Positions 1-8,984 are shown, numbered from the stretch's first letter. The stretch is 64,000 bases of DNA from Halomonas sp. A11-A (GCF_003182195.1 NZ_QGTM01000003.1:1-64000); one strand, 5' to 3'. The notes: a model not told the origin generated them from the letters alone. Numbers and translations: made by a program.

Positions 1-123
1 GGCGCCATCAATGTATTAAGGGCGGGGCACGCCCGGCTAGCCTGTGAAGTGAGTGGTGCAGTAAGGCCGCCAGCAGCAGGAACCCACCGAAGCGACTCAG
101 GGATGGCTCAATGCCGTGCCTGA
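1..123 (+). CDS. tnpB: TnpB/OrfB RNA-guided nuclease, C-terminal fragment (5' end outside window)
   Basis: Frame 1 from the first base reads GAINVLRAGHARLACE, then a Ser/Gly-rich tail ending at a TGA at 121-123. The start matches the conserved end of TnpB proteins, where the RuvC-III Asp precedes an N-x-A-x-N-I/V-L-R-A-G-H motif just after the zinc ribbon. Only about 40 residues are visible, so catalytic integrity cannot be judged. A second frame over the same bases also contains a familiar TnpB-tail string (MPCLSAVGIPFL), so the exact C-terminus is slightly uncertain. The gene belongs to the element that truncates the neighbouring EamA gene. Confidence 0.7.
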   Translation, partial: GAINVLRAGHARLACEVSGAVRPPAAGTHRSDSGMAQCRA

Positions 124-197
124 GCGCCGTAGGAATCCCCTTCCTTTCCGCCGCAGGCGGCAGCTTCCCAAGAAGCTGAGGGAGGGGAGGACGTCAA
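1..197 (+). mobile_element. Right end of a tnpB-type IS200/IS605 (IS1341-like) element
   Basis: The window opens inside an insertion sequence. It holds the last 40 codons of a tnpB gene and then a right end with nested inverted repeats (about 130-197). That end finishes in a short GGGGAGGACGTCAA stretch, typical of IS1341-like right ends. The element boundary is put at about 197/198 because the EamA reading frame on the minus strand loses family resemblance exactly there. In related elements the 3' end also templates the guide RNA of TnpB. The left end lies outside the window, so it is unknown whether a tnpA is present. Confidence 0.75.
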
Positions 198-701
198 GTT
201 GATCAGGATCGAGAAGAGCACCGCCGAGGCGGTGATCAGGCCCTGGCTGGCCTCGATGCGCAGCCCGGCGTTGAGTGACAGCAGGGCGAAGCCGACCAGC
301 GCTACCGGCAGGGCGATCCAGGTGGTACGCGGCGGGCGGTCGCCGAACAGCAGGCGGGCCATCACCGGCACCAGCAGGATGCCCAGGCTGTTGATGAAGG
401 CGCTCTCGCCGAGGTGGCGGGAGTGGTAGAGGCCGAGGATCCACAGCGCCAGGGCGGCGCTGAATAGCACGCCGACACCCGAAGCGGTCAGGATGTCGCT
501 GCGGGACAGCCGGCGCAGGGCAGGCAGGGCGAAGGCGCCGAGTAGCATCCCGGCCAGCAGGAAGCGGGTGCCGATGAACAGCAGTGGCGGCATGCCGTTC
601 AGGGCCTCCTTGGAGAAGATCCAACCGGCCGCGGCCAGCAGGGTGACCAGTAGCAGCAGCAGGTCGGCGCGCAGCGGCGCCCGGGTGGTGGTGTTGGGCA
701 T
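198..701 (-). pseudogene. EamA/DMT-family transporter, 3' half lost to IS insertion
   Basis: From ATG at 701 (RBS-like AGGA about 8 bp upstream) the frame gives about 168 residues with five hydrophobic segments, typical of the first EamA repeat: L-rich TM1, then G-x-R-F-L-L-A-G-M around TM2. Family members have about 300 residues and ten membrane segments in two repeats. Here the second repeat is missing: after the ILINL segment the frame runs into the insertion element and ends in non-homologous residues. The remaining half is unlikely to transport by itself. The rest of the gene may lie beyond the element, outside the window. Confidence 0.75.
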
Positions 702-826
702 GGGGTCCTGAGGAGCTGATAGTGGGCCCGAGACGGGCGGCATGGATGTTAGCAGACAAAGCAACTTGCCGTGTGCGGATCGGCACGCTCGCCCGGCCTC
801 TTCCGGTATCTTTGGACATCTTTCCG

Positions 827-832
827 TATAAT
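827..832 (+). promoter_or_regulatory. -10 element of the pyrC promoter
   Basis: A perfect TATAAT sits 40 bp before the pyrC start codon. No good -35 hexamer lies at 16-18 bp; the nearest TTGGAC (812-817) is too close. The GC-rich stretch after the -10 could allow start-site switching as known for enterobacterial pyrC, but that is inference. Confidence 0.5.
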
Positions 833-872
833 AGGGCGCATGCTTCCTTGACCCGCCGACACAGGACCCGCC

Positions 873-1910
873 GTGACTTCACTGACCCTGACTCGCCCCG
901 ATGACTGGCACCTGCACCTGCGTGACGACGAGGCGCTGGCCGCCGTGGCCGGGGCTTCCGCCCGTCAGATGGGGCGCGCCATCATCATGCCCAACCTCAA
1001 GCCGCCGGTCACCACCACCGAGCAGGCCCTGGCCTATCGGCAGCGCATCCTGGCCGCGCTGCCGGCGGGCAGCGCCTTCGAGCCGCTGATGACGCTCTAC
1101 CTCACCGATAACACCCCGGCCGAGGAGATCGAGCGTGCCCACGCCAGTGGCCTGGTGCATGCCGTGAAGCTCTACCCGGCGGGCGCCACCACCAACTCCG
1201 ATTCCGGGGTCACCGACCTTGCCCACTGCGATGCCGCCATCGCCGCCATGGCGAGGCTCGGCCTGCCGCTGCTGGTGCACGGCGAGGTGACCGACGCCGA
1301 GATCGATATCTTCGATCGCGAGGCGGTGTTTATCGAGCGGGTGTTGAAGCCGCTGCTCGAGCGCCACCCCACCCTGAAGGTGGTCTTCGAGCACATCACC
1401 ACCGCGGAGGCCGCCGAATTCGTGACCAGCGCGCCGGCTAACGTGGCCGCGACGATCACTGCCCACCACCTGCTCTACAACCGCAACCACATGCTGGTGG
1501 GCGGCATTCGTCCCCACTACTACTGCCTGCCGATCCTCAAGCGCGAGCGTCACCGCCAGGCGCTGCTGGCGGCGGCGACCTCCGGCAGTCCCAAGTTCTT
1601 CCTGGGCACCGACAGTGCCCCCCATGCCCAGGGCGACAAGGAGAGCGCCTGCGGCTGTGCCGGTGCCTACACGGCACCGGCGGCCATCGAGCTCTACGCC
1701 GAGGCCTTCGAGGCGGCGGGAGCCCTGGCGCGCCTGGAGGGCTTCGCCGGCCACTTCGGGCCGGACTTCTACGGCCTGCCTCGCAATGCCGACACCATCA
1801 CCCTGGTGCGCGAGCCGTGGCAGCTGCCGGCCTCGCTGCCCTACGCCGCGGGCCAGCGCATCGTACCGCTGCGTGCCGGCGAGACGCTGGCCTGGAAGCT
1901 GCAGGCGTAA
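873..1910 (+). CDS. pyrC: Dihydroorotase (class II, PyrC)
   Basis: Catalyses reversible cyclisation of N-carbamoyl-aspartate to dihydroorotate, step three of pyrimidine synthesis, in the cytoplasm. The 345-residue product has the usual length. The binuclear zinc ligands are all present: the H-x-H pair in DDWHLHLRD (H13, H15), the carbamylated lysine in AVKLYPAG (K99), H136, H174 and the Asp in LGTDSAPH (D247). Start is GTG at 873, supported by ACAGGA 7 bp upstream; no ATG fits the N-terminus. It stands alone, with its own -10 box upstream, and luxS follows in the same direction after about 110 bp. Confidence 0.97.
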   Translation: MTSLTLTRPDDWHLHLRDDEALAAVAGASARQMGRAIIMPNLKPPVTTTEQALAYRQRILAALPAGSAFEPLMTLYLTDNTPAEEIERAHASGLVHAVKLYPAGATTNSDSGVTDLAHCDAAIAAMARLGLPLLVHGEVTDAEIDIFDREAVFIERVLKPLLERHPTLKVVFEHITTAEAAEFVTSAPANVAATITAHHLLYNRNHMLVGGIRPHYYCLPILKRERHRQALLAAATSGSPKFFLGTDSAPHAQGDKESACGCAGAYTAPAAIELYAEAFEAAGALARLEGFAGHFGPDFYGLPRNADTITLVREPWQLPASLPYAAGQRIVPLRAGETLAWKLQA

Positions 1911-2020
1911 CGCCTCTGCGCCCGTGCGAGGCCCCGGCGGGCGCCGCCAGTTTTCGAGCAGGGCCCCGCTCGGATCTGTTATCGTGCCGTTGAATTCATC
2001 GGACCTGAATGGAGAACCCC

Positions 2021-2545
2021 ATGCCACTTCTGGACAGCTTTCGCGTTGATCATACCCGGATGGAGGCGCCCGCCGTGCGGGTCGCCAAGACCATGCAGAC
2101 CCCCTCCGGCGACAAGATCACCGTCTTCGACCTGCGCTTCTGCCTGCCCAACCGGGAGATCCTCTCGGAGAAGGGTACCCATACCCTGGAGCACCTCTTC
2201 GCCGGTTTCATGCGGGACCATCTCAACGGGCCCGAGGTGGAGATCATCGATCTCTCGCCCATGGGCTGCCGTACCGGCTTCTACATGAGCGTGATCGGCA
2301 CGCCCAGCGAAGCGGACGTGAGCCGCGCGTGGCTGGCCGCCATGGAGGATGTCACCCGGGTGCCGAGCGCGGACCAGATCCCCGAGCTCAACGAGTACCA
2401 GTGCGGCACCTACACCCTGCACTCCCTGGAGGAGGCGCAGGCGATCGCCCGGGACATCATCGCCCGCGGGATTGGCGTCAACAGCAACGAGGCGCTCTAC
2501 CTGAGCGAGGCCTTCCTGAAGGAGGCGGAGGGCAAGAGCGCCTGA
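2021..2545 (+). CDS. luxS: S-ribosylhomocysteine lyase LuxS
   Basis: Splits S-ribosylhomocysteine into homocysteine and DPD, the precursor of autoinducer-2. The 174-residue frame starting MPLLDSF matches the family from the first residue. Metal ligands H54 and H58 (in HTLEH) and C128 are present, as is the catalytic Cys in PMGCRTGF (C83). An in-frame ATG 12 bp upstream (2009) is rejected because GGAG at 2010-2013 serves the 2021 start and homologues begin here. The enzyme that supplies its substrate, MtnN, is the next gene, on the opposite strand, so both halves of the SAH recycling route are neighbours. Confidence 0.97.
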   Translation: MPLLDSFRVDHTRMEAPAVRVAKTMQTPSGDKITVFDLRFCLPNREILSEKGTHTLEHLFAGFMRDHLNGPEVEIIDLSPMGCRTGFYMSVIGTPSEADVSRAWLAAMEDVTRVPSADQIPELNEYQCGTYTLHSLEEAQAIARDIIARGIGVNSNEALYLSEAFLKEAEGKSA

Positions 2546-2582
2546 GCGCCTCGCAGCCAGGGCCTTCGGGCCTGCCATCACG

Positions 2583-2615
2583 CGGCACTGCCGGCCCTTG
2601 GGCCGGCAGTGCCGT
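2583..2615 (+). terminator. Strong hairpin after luxS
   Basis: A 15-bp perfect stem (CGGCACTGCCGGCCC and its complement) with a 3-base loop lies 37 bp after the luxS stop. There is no T-tract, so intrinsic termination would be weak; it may protect the mRNA end. Confidence 0.5.
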
Positions 2616-2629
2616 ATGTGGGGGCGTCA

Positions 2630-2805
2630 TGAAGTCGACCCCCGCCTCGATGGCGCTGCCACGGGGCAGGAAGCTCAGGAAGTGACCGCGCCCATGCTGC
2701 AGATAGAGTTCGGCCTCGCCACCGCGGGCCACCGGCGCGAAGCTGTCGTCGAGGTGTGGAGCCGCAACCGGTCAGCAGGGCGCCGGCCCCACCGCTGGCA
2801 CCCAC
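2630..2805 (-). pseudogene. Possible remnant of an alpha/beta-hydrolase gene
   Basis: Between luxS and mtnN the minus strand has no intact gene but two protein-like pieces in different frames. One contains GASGGAGALL, which resembles a G-x-S-x-G nucleophile elbow. The other reads LYLQHGRGHFLSFLPRG, which resembles the region around the catalytic His of alpha/beta-hydrolases. A deletion plus frameshift would join them. The resemblance is short and read by eye, so this is only a suggestion; the stretch may equally be non-coding. Confidence 0.25.
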
Positions 2806-2814
2806 CGCCAGGAG

Positions 2815-3561
2815 TCAGACCCGCTCCGCCGGGGCATCGTTGGGCTGCTCGACGGGGAGGCTCGCCAGGCGCTTCACCATGGCCTCCACCATGTGGGCGG
2901 AGTGGGTGGCGGCCTTCTCCAGGAACGCCTCGAAGGAGAGGTGGTTGTCGCCACCGCCGGCGATATCGGAGAGGGCGCGGATCACCACGAAGGGGCAGCC
3001 GTAGAGCAGGCAGGTCTGGGCGATGGCGGCGGCCTCCATCTCGGCGGCGAGCATGGTGGGGAAGCGCCGGCGGGTTTGCTCCACCAGGTTGGGGCAGGCC
3101 ATGAAGACATCGCCGGTGGCGATCAGCCCCTCGACGACGCGGACTTCGCCCAGGGATTCCACGCACTCCCGCGCGATGGCGACCAGGCGCGGGTCGGGCA
3201 GGTAGGCGGCGGGCATCTGCGGTACCTGGCCATACTCGTAGCCGAATACCACGGCGTCCACGTCGTGGTGGCGCACCTCGCTGGAGATCACCACGTCGCC
3301 GATCGCCAGATCCTTGCCGAAGCCGCCGGCGGAACCGGTGTTGATCACAGCATCAGGCTTGTAGATGTCCAGCAGCAGGGTGGTGCCGACCGCCGCGTTC
3401 ACCTTGCCGATGCCGGACTGCAGGATCACCACCTCGACCCCGTGCAGCCGTCCGCTGTGGAAGGTGGAGCCCACGTGGGAGTGTGTCTCGCGCCCCTCCA
3501 GCAGGGAGGCCAGGTGTTCCACCTCCTGGGCCATGGCGCCAATGATACCGATGCGTTGCAT
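2815..3561 (-). CDS. mtnN: 5'-methylthioadenosine/S-adenosylhomocysteine nucleosidase
   Basis: Hydrolyses MTA, SAH and 5'-deoxyadenosine to adenine and the thio-sugar, feeding LuxS and methionine salvage. The 248-residue product begins MQRIGIIGAM. It carries the expected catalytic set: an N-terminal Glu (E13), the MEAAAIAQ Glu (E176) and the Asp of ALSDIAGGG (D199). Start ATG at 3561 has CAGGACC upstream. The frame stays open upstream into folD, but that longer 502-codon reading is an artefact of GC-rich sequence. mtnN is 74 bp downstream of folD on the same strand and is probably co-transcribed with it. Confidence 0.96.
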   Translation of the reverse strand: MQRIGIIGAMAQEVEHLASLLEGRETHSHVGSTFHSGRLHGVEVVILQSGIGKVNAAVGTTLLLDIYKPDAVINTGSAGGFGKDLAIGDVVISSEVRHHDVDAVVFGYEYGQVPQMPAAYLPDPRLVAIARECVESLGEVRVVEGLIATGDVFMACPNLVEQTRRRFPTMLAAEMEAAAIAQTCLLYGCPFVVIRALSDIAGGGDNHLSFEAFLEKAATHSAHMVEAMVKRLASLPVEQPNDAPAERV

Positions 3562-3635
3562 AGCAGGTCCTGATGGTGGGGGCCCGTCGCGGCGGACCCC
3601 GAAGTGAGTCTCGGGTACTGACCCGGGTATCGGGG

Positions 3636-4493
3636 TCAGCGTGCGTCGTGCATGTCGGCGGCCTGCAGGGTGTTCTCGAGCAGGGTGGCGACCGTCATGG
3701 GGCCTACGCCGCCGGGCACCGGGGTGATCCAGCTGGCGCGCTCGGCGGCGGCGGCGAAGTCGACGTCCCCCGCCAGGGTGCCGTCCTCCAGGCGGTTGAT
3801 GCCCACGTCGATGACGATGGCGCCCTCCTTGACCCACTCGCCTTTCACCAGCCCAGGCTTGCCTACGGCCACCACCAGCAGGTCGGCGCGACGCACGTGC
3901 TCCTCGAGGTTCTGGGTGAAGCGGTGGCAGACGGTGGTGGTGCAGCCGGCCAGCATCAGCTCCAGCGCCATGGGGCGCCCGACGATATTGGAGGCGCCGA
4001 CCACGGTGGCGTCCAGCCCGCGCACCCGGATGTCGGACTGCTCGAGCAGCGTCATCACCCCCTTGGGGGTGCAGGGGCGCAGCATGGGCAGGCGCTGGGC
4101 CAGGCGGCCCAGGTTGTAGGGGTGGAAGCCGTCCACGTCCTTGTCGGGACGGATGCGCTCGAGGATCGGCCGGGCATCGAGATGGGCAGGCAGCGGAAGC
4201 TGCACCAGGATGCCGTCCACCGCCGGGTCGGCGTTGAGCTGATCCACCAGGGCCTCGAGCTCGAGCTGGGTGGTCTCGCTCGGCAGCTGGTACTGAAAGG
4301 ATTCGATCCCCGCTTCCACGCATGCGTTATGCTTGTTGCGCACATAGACCGCCGAGGCGGGGTCCTGGCCCACCAGCACCACGGCGAGCCCCGGCACGCG
4401 AGCCCCGGCGTCGCGACGTGCCTGAACCTGGCGTGCGACCTGTTGGCGGACTCGGGCGGCTATGGACTTGCCATCGATCAGTTGGGCGGACAT
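3636..4493 (-). CDS. folD: Bifunctional methylene-THF dehydrogenase / methenyl-THF cyclohydrolase FolD
   Basis: Interconverts 5,10-methylene-, methenyl- and 10-formyl-tetrahydrofolate with NADP+, supplying one-carbon units for purines and fMet. The 285-residue length is standard. Visible are SAVYVRNK with the catalytic Tyr/Lys pair (Y50, K54), the [10 protein letters not shown] segment with D121, and the NADP-binding [12 protein letters not shown] motif near residues 162-173. Start ATG at 4493 follows AGAGGAAG. It is divergent from the tRNA cluster, with a 204-bp shared upstream region. Confidence 0.97.
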   Translation of the reverse strand: MSAQLIDGKSIAARVRQQVARQVQARRDAGARVPGLAVVLVGQDPASAVYVRNKHNACVEAGIESFQYQLPSETTQLELEALVDQLNADPAVDGILVQLPLPAHLDARPILERIRPDKDVDGFHPYNLGRLAQRLPMLRPCTPKGVMTLLEQSDIRVRGLDATVVGASNIVGRPMALELMLAGCTTTVCHRFTQNLEEHVRRADLLVVAVGKPGLVKGEWVKEGAIVIDVGINRLEDGTLAGDVDFAAAAERASWITPVPGGVGPMTVATLLENTLQAADMHDAR

Positions 4494-4616
4494 CGCGCTT
4501 CCTCTGGCGTCTGGGTGGGCGGTGCAGGCTGTCAGGTGGCCCGCGGAAGAAGGCGTGATTTTCGCATGCCGCGGCGTCGAAACAAAGCGCCAGGCCCCAA
4601 TGTAGGATCCAAGCGC

Positions 4617-4644
4617 TTGACCGCAGGGGAAAGTCACGTAGAAT
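4617..4644 (+). promoter_or_regulatory. Sigma-70 promoter of the tRNA operon
   Basis: TTGACC (4617-4622), a 16-bp spacer, then TAGAAT (4639-4644), followed by a GC-rich discriminator as expected for stable-RNA promoters. It is 54 bp before tRNA-Pro and points at the four-tRNA cluster. Confidence 0.75.
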
Positions 4645-4697
4645 ACGCAGCGCTCGACGAGGCCCCTGCGGCGGCGTCAGGCCGGCATGAATCGCGG

Positions 4698-4774
4698 CGG
4701 AGTGTAGCGCAGTCTGGTAGCGCGCCTGCTTTGGGAGCAGGATGTCGGGGGTTCGAATCCCTCCACTCCGACCA
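4698..4774 (+). tRNA. tRNA-Pro(TGG)
   Basis: A 77-nt cloverleaf with encoded CCA. The acceptor CGGAGTG pairs with CACTCCG, the anticodon loop reads CTTTGGGAG (anticodon TGG), and the T-loop is GGTTCGAATCC. It is the first gene of the Pro-Arg-His-His cluster. Confidence 0.97.
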
Positions 4775-4842
4775 CAACCTGTTGAATGGTCTGTAGAAAA
4801 TGAGATCCGTGGGTTGCGGTTCGGCAGTCTGAAGAGTAGAAT

Positions 4843-4919
4843 GCGCCCATAGCTCAACCGGATAGAGCAACGGCCTTCTAAGCCGTAGGTTGCAGGTTCG
4901 AGTCCTGCTGGGCGTGCCA
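4843..4919 (+). tRNA. tRNA-Arg(TCT)
   Basis: 77 nt with encoded CCA. The acceptor GCGCCCA pairs with TGGGCGT by one G-T pair, the anticodon loop is CCTTCTAAG (TCT, reading AGA/AGG), and the T-arm is GGTTCGAGTCC. Confidence 0.97.
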
Positions 4920-4956
4920 GCTCTGGCGGGATGCGGTTCGAGCTGTTGTCGATTAT

Positions 4957-5032
4957 GGTGGATGTAGCTCAGTGGTAGAGCCCCGGATTGTGGCTCCGGT
5001 GGTCGTGGGTTCGATCCCCATCATCCACCCCA
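4957..5032 (+). tRNA. tRNA-His(GTG), copy 1
   Basis: 76 nt counting the encoded G-1 at 4957, which faces the discriminator C as required for histidyl-tRNA synthetase. The anticodon is GTG, CCA is encoded, and the acceptor GTGGATG pairs with CATCCAC. It is identical in sequence to the second copy 40 bp downstream. Confidence 0.97.
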
Positions 5033-5072
5033 TTTCGGCAGGCGGTAGTTTCGACAGTTGTTTCAAGGCAGT

Positions 5073-5148
5073 GGTGGATGTAGCTCAGTGGTAGAGCCCC
5101 GGATTGTGGCTCCGGTGGTCGTGGGTTCGATCCCCATCATCCACCCCA
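5073..5148 (+). tRNA. tRNA-His(GTG), copy 2
   Basis: An exact duplicate of the preceding tRNA-His, including G-1 (5073) and CCA. The 40-bp spacers flanking the copies differ, so the duplicated unit is essentially the tRNA body. Tandem tRNA copies are possible recombination sites. No clear terminator follows in the 190 bp before the tig promoter. Confidence 0.97.
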
Positions 5149-5334
5149 CTCCTTGACTTCCTTCGTTCGATCCTCGTTTCTGTTCTTCTGTTGCGTTGCA
5201 TCTTCACGCGGGCTCCACGAGTCGGCGTTCTTGTCGTTTCTGGCGTTTGTGCCATGGCGTAGCCGATTTCGACGCCGCTGGTCGCACTGCCCTTGTAAAA
5301 ACGTCCGAAGTCCCCATGTTCTGCGGCATGGCGC

Positions 5335-5363
5335 TTGCCAGTGCCGGGCGGGATTCATAAAAT
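5335..5363 (+). promoter_or_regulatory. Sigma-70 promoter of tig
   Basis: TTGCCA (5335-5340), a 17-bp spacer, then TAAAAT (5358-5363), 58 bp before the tig start codon. The 5149-5334 stretch upstream shows no supported gene. Confidence 0.7.
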
Positions 5364-5421
5364 CCCTTCTTTGATCTTTCCACCCTTCAACATAACGCCC
5401 CCAGTCGGTAGAGGACATTTC

Positions 5422-6783
5422 ATGCAAGTTTCCGTCGATACGACCTCCCAGATCGAACGCCGCATCACCGTCCAGGTGCCGGCCGCCGAGATCGACGAGG
5501 CCGTCAATGCCCGCCTCAAGGATGCCGCCAAAAACGTTCGCATGGACGGCTTCCGCAAGGGCAAGGTGCCGATGTCGGTGATCCGTCAGCGCTACGGCCG
5601 CGACGTGCGAAACGAAGTGGTGGGCGAAGTGATGCGCGAGCGCTATGTGCGCGCCATTTCCGAGAACGAGCTCAACCCGGCCGGCTTCCCGCGCATCGAG
5701 GCGACCGTCGACGAGGCGGGCAAGGACCTGGAGTTTGTGGCGACCCTGGAGGTCTATCCGGAGTTCACACTTTCCTCCATCGAGGGCACCGAGGTAGAGC
5801 GCCCGGTGGTCGAGGTGGTCGAGTCCGACGTCGACGAGATGATCGAGACCCTGCGTAAGCAGAATGCCGGCTGGGAAGAGGTCGAGCGTGCCGCCGCCGA
5901 GGGCGACCAGGTCACCATCGACTTCCAGGGCTTTCTGGGCGACGAGCCCTTCGAGGGCGGCAGCGCCGAGGGCCACAGCCTGGTGCTGGGCTCCGGCAGC
6001 TTCATCCCCGGCTTCGAGGAGCAGCTGGTGGGTGTCGCGGCCGGCGAGGAGAAGGAGATCAAGGTCACCTTCCCCGAGGACTACCAGGCCGCGCATCTGG
6101 CCGGTCAGGAAGCGACCTTCAAGATCAAGCTGCACACGGTGAAGGCTCAGGCCCTGCCCGAGGTGGACGCCGAATTCGTCAAGAAGTTTGGCGTCGAGGA
6201 CGGCGACCTCGACAAGTTCCGCGCCGAGGTCAGGAAGAACATGACCCGCGAGGCCTCTCAAGCTGTCGACAACCGCGTCAAGCAGCAGGTGTTCGAGGCG
6301 CTCAAGAAGGCCAACGACATCCCGGTGCCGCAGGCGCTGATCCAGCAGGAGACCGACGGCCTCAAGCGCCAGGCGGCCCAGCAGTTCGGCCTGGGCGAGG
6401 ACTTCGATGTCTCCCAGCTGCCCAACGAGCTGTTCTCCGAGCAGGCCAAGAGCCGCGTCCAGGTCGGGCTGCTGCTGGCCGAGGTGATCAAGTCCGGTGA
6501 GCTCGACGCCACCGACGACGAGATCAGGGCCAAGGCCGAGGAGCTCGCCGAGCAGTACCAGGAGCCCGCCCAGGTGGTCGAGTACTATATGGGCAACGAG
6601 CAGATGAAGACTCAGTTGAAGTCTGCCATTCTCGAAGAGAAGGCCGTGGACAAGCTGCTCGAGCAGGCCAGCGTCAAGGATGTCACCATGACCTACCAGG
6701 AGGTCCTGGCCGCTGCCCAGCAGCAGGCCGAGACCGACGAGGAGGAGGGCGAGGAAGAGGGTCAGGAAGAGAGCAAGGCCTGA
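5422..6783 (+). CDS. tig: Trigger factor (ribosome-associated chaperone and prolyl isomerase)
   Basis: Binds ribosomal protein uL23 at the exit tunnel and shields nascent chains. The 453-residue product has the ribosome-binding signature GFRKGK (residues 43-48), an FKBP-like isomerase domain at roughly 150-245 ([17 protein letters not shown]), and the C-terminal chaperone cradle. It is about 20 residues longer than the E. coli protein because of a strongly acidic tail rich in Glu/Asp, a common feature in halophiles. Start ATG at 5422 follows GAGGAC; a longer frame upstream lacks homology. clpP-clpX-lon follow in the conserved order. Confidence 0.97.
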   Translation: MQVSVDTTSQIERRITVQVPAAEIDEAVNARLKDAAKNVRMDGFRKGKVPMSVIRQRYGRDVRNEVVGEVMRERYVRAISENELNPAGFPRIEATVDEAGKDLEFVATLEVYPEFTLSSIEGTEVERPVVEVVESDVDEMIETLRKQNAGWEEVERAAAEGDQVTIDFQGFLGDEPFEGGSAEGHSLVLGSGSFIPGFEEQLVGVAAGEEKEIKVTFPEDYQAAHLAGQEATFKIKLHTVKAQALPEVDAEFVKKFGVEDGDLDKFRAEVRKNMTREASQAVDNRVKQQVFEALKKANDIPVPQALIQQETDGLKRQAAQQFGLGEDFDVSQLPNELFSEQAKSRVQVGLLLAEVIKSGELDATDDEIRAKAEELAEQYQEPAQVVEYYMGNEQMKTQLKSAILEEKAVDKLLEQASVKDVTMTYQEVLAAAQQQAETDEEEGEEEGQEESKA

Positions 6784-6800
6784 TCTCCTTTACCGCCTCC

Positions 6801-6833
6801 GGGCAGGCGCGCCGACGTTTGGTGCGCCTGCCC
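6801..6833 (+). terminator. Hairpin between tig and clpP
   Basis: Ten-base arms GGGCAGGCGC and GCGCCTGCCC enclose a 13-base loop, 17 bp after tig. No T-tract follows, so it probably attenuates or processes rather than fully terminates. Confidence 0.4.
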
Positions 6834-6871
6834 AGCCGCTTCCATTCTCCGGATGCAAGGACGTCACATTG

Positions 6872-7492
6872 ATGAGCAACGAGTTCGAGATCCACAACGC
6901 CGGTGGCCTGGTGCCGATGGTGGTCGAGCAGAGCGCGCGCGGTGAGCGGGCCTATGATATCTATTCCCGCCTGCTCAAGGAGCGTGTGATCTTCCTGGTA
7001 GGTCCCGTGGAAGACTACATGGCCAACCTGGTGGTGGCTCAGCTGCTGTTCCTTGAGTCCGAGAACCCGGACAAGGACATCCACCTCTACATCAACTCCC
7101 CGGGCGGGGCGGTGACCGCGGGGATGTCTATCTACGACACCATGCAGTTCATCAAGCCCGACGTCTCTACCGTCTGCATCGGCCAGGCGGCGAGTATGGG
7201 GGCCCTGCTGCTGGCCGGCGGTGCGGCAGGCAAGCGCTTCTGCCTGCCCAACTCGCGGATGATGATCCACCAGCCCCTGGGCGGCTACCAGGGCCAGGCC
7301 TCGGATATCGAGATCCACACCCGTGAGATCCTCGGTATTCGCGACCGACTCAACCACATCCTGGCGCACCATACCGGCCAGGACATCGATACCATCGCGC
7401 GGGACACCGACCGCGACAACTTCATGAACGGTGTGCAGGCGGCCGAGTATGGCCTGATCGATGCGGTGCTGGATAAGCGGCCGACATCCTGA
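6872..7492 (+). CDS. clpP: ATP-dependent Clp protease, proteolytic subunit
   Basis: Tetradecameric serine peptidase that degrades substrates fed by ClpX or ClpA. The 206-residue chain has the full triad in correct spacing: Ser108 in GQAASMG, His133 in MIHQPLGG and Asp182 in [12 protein letters not shown] at 6869 could start one codon earlier, but ATG at 6872 is preferred; CAAGGA lies 10 bp upstream. It is followed by clpX after 108 bp, the usual ATPase partner. Confidence 0.97.
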   Translation: MSNEFEIHNAGGLVPMVVEQSARGERAYDIYSRLLKERVIFLVGPVEDYMANLVVAQLLFLESENPDKDIHLYINSPGGAVTAGMSIYDTMQFIKPDVSTVCIGQAASMGALLLAGGAAGKRFCLPNSRMMIHQPLGGYQGQASDIEIHTREILGIRDRLNHILAHHTGQDIDTIARDTDRDNFMNGVQAAEYGLIDAVLDKRPTS

Positions 7493-7600
7493 TAGCGTGA
7501 ATTTCATCACGTCCTGACACCGTTCTCCGGTAGCTTGTGCTGCCGATGTGAGCCCGGCCGGGCGCCATGTGCGCCGGGCCAACTGAAATGAGGTAAGCGA

Positions 7601-8881
7601 ATGGCCGACGGCAAAGGCAAGGACGAAGGCGGCAAGCTGCTCTACTGCTCGTTCTGCGGCAAGAATCAGAACGAGGTGCGCAAGCTGATTGCCGGCCCGT
7701 CCGTCTATATCTGCGATGAGTGTGTCGACCTCTGCAATGACATCATTCGCGAGGAGGTGCTCGATGCCGATGCCGAGACCGGCGAGGAGCGCCTGCCGAC
7801 TCCCCGCGAGATTCGTCACACCCTCGATGACTACGTGATCGGCCAGGACCGCGCCAAGATGGTGCTGTCAGTGGCTGTCTACAACCACTACAAGCGCCTG
7901 CGCTCCGAGGTCAGGAAGGACGACGTCGAACTCGGCAAGTCCAACATCTTGCTGATCGGTCCGACCGGCAGCGGCAAGACCCTGCTGGCCGAGACCCTGG
8001 CGCGCCTGCTCAACGTGCCCTTCACCATCGCCGACGCGACCACGCTGACCGAGGCGGGTTACGTGGGCGAGGATGTCGAGAACATCATCCAGAAGCTGCT
8101 GCAGAAGTGCGACTACGACGTCGAGAAGGCCGAGCGCGGCATCGTCTACATCGACGAGATCGACAAGATCTCGCGCAAGTCGGACAACCCCTCCATCACC
8201 CGTGATGTCTCGGGGGAGGGCGTGCAGCAGGCGCTGCTCAAGCTGATCGAGGGCACCACCGCTTCGGTGCCGCCCCAGGGCGGGCGCAAGCATCCGCAGC
8301 AGGAGTTCCTGCAGGTCAACACCAGCAACATCCTGTTCATCGTCGGCGGTGCCTTCGCCGGCCTGGATCGGGTGATCCGCGACCGTGCCGAGAAGGGTGG
8401 CATCGGCTTTAGCGCCGAGGTCAAGAGCAAGGACGAGTCGCGCGGCGTGGGCGAGCTGCTGGCCGACGTCGAGCCCGAGGATCTGGTCAAGTTCGGCCTG
8501 ATCCCCGAGTTCGTGGGGCGCCTGCCGGTGATCGCCACGCTGACCGAGCTCACCGAGGATGCGCTGATCCAGATCCTCACCGAGCCGAAGAACTCGCTGG
8601 TCAAGCAGTACGCCAAGTTGTTCGAGATGGAAGGCGTGGAGCTCGAATTCCGCGAGGACGCCCTGCGTGCGGTGGCGGCCAAGGCGATGGCGCGCAAGAC
8701 CGGTGCCCGTGGCCTGCGCTCGATCCTCGAGTCGGTGCTGCTCGACACCATGTACGAGATTCCTTCCCTGGAGGGGGTCAGCAAGGTGGTGATCGACGCC
8801 TCCGTGATCAGCGGCGAGAGCGAGCCGCTGCTGATTTACTCCCAGCAGCAGGAAGTGGCCGGCGACGGCACCGACGGCTGA
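7601..8881 (+). CDS. clpX: ATP-dependent Clp protease ATP-binding subunit ClpX
   Basis: Hexameric AAA+ unfoldase that recognises ssrA and other degrons and threads them into ClpP. The N-terminal C4 zinc domain is intact (C16, C19, C38, C41 in CSFC and CDEC). Walker A is GPTGSGKT (120-127), Walker B is IVYIDEID, and the ClpP-docking loop IGF is seen in GGIGFSAEV. The length of 426 is standard. ATG at 7601 follows GAGGTAAG. A long hairpin terminator ends the clpP-clpX unit before lon. Confidence 0.97.
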   Translation: MADGKGKDEGGKLLYCSFCGKNQNEVRKLIAGPSVYICDECVDLCNDIIREEVLDADAETGEERLPTPREIRHTLDDYVIGQDRAKMVLSVAVYNHYKRLRSEVRKDDVELGKSNILLIGPTGSGKTLLAETLARLLNVPFTIADATTLTEAGYVGEDVENIIQKLLQKCDYDVEKAERGIVYIDEIDKISRKSDNPSITRDVSGEGVQQALLKLIEGTTASVPPQGGRKHPQQEFLQVNTSNILFIVGGAFAGLDRVIRDRAEKGGIGFSAEVKSKDESRGVGELLADVEPEDLVKFGLIPEFVGRLPVIATLTELTEDALIQILTEPKNSLVKQYAKLFEMEGVELEFREDALRAVAAKAMARKTGARGLRSILESVLLDTMYEIPSLEGVSKVVIDASVISGESEPLLIYSQQQEVAGDGTDG

Positions 8882-8916
8882 GCGGTACGGGCCCGGCGCC
8901 AGCGCCGGCCCCTGAT

Positions 8917-8984
8917 GCGGGAGCGTGCCTCGCCATAGCCGGTGACCCGCCGGCCAGGCGAGGCCGCTCCCGCGTTCTTTTGTG
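8917..8984 (+). terminator. Rho-independent terminator after clpX
   Basis: GCGGGAGCG and GCCTCGCC arms pair with GGCGAGG and CGCTCCCGC around a G/C loop, followed by a run of T (TTCTTTT). It isolates clpX from the separately promoted lon gene. Confidence 0.75.

Noticed and set aside
97-882. Long minus-strand ORF of 261 codons over the EamA gene
   Set aside because: It is a shadow frame: Arg/Pro/Ala-rich, no domain, and it contradicts the EamA frame with its clear membrane helices.
2815-4323. Single 502-codon minus-strand frame across mtnN and folD
   Set aside because: The 5' half is an Arg/Pro-rich off-frame reading of folD; real MtnN begins at ATG 3561 and FolD is complete in its own frame.
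5153-5374. 73-codon plus-strand ORF between the tRNAs and tig
   Set aside because: Cys/Phe/Arg-rich with no domain; it covers the tig promoter and lacks a ribosome-binding site.
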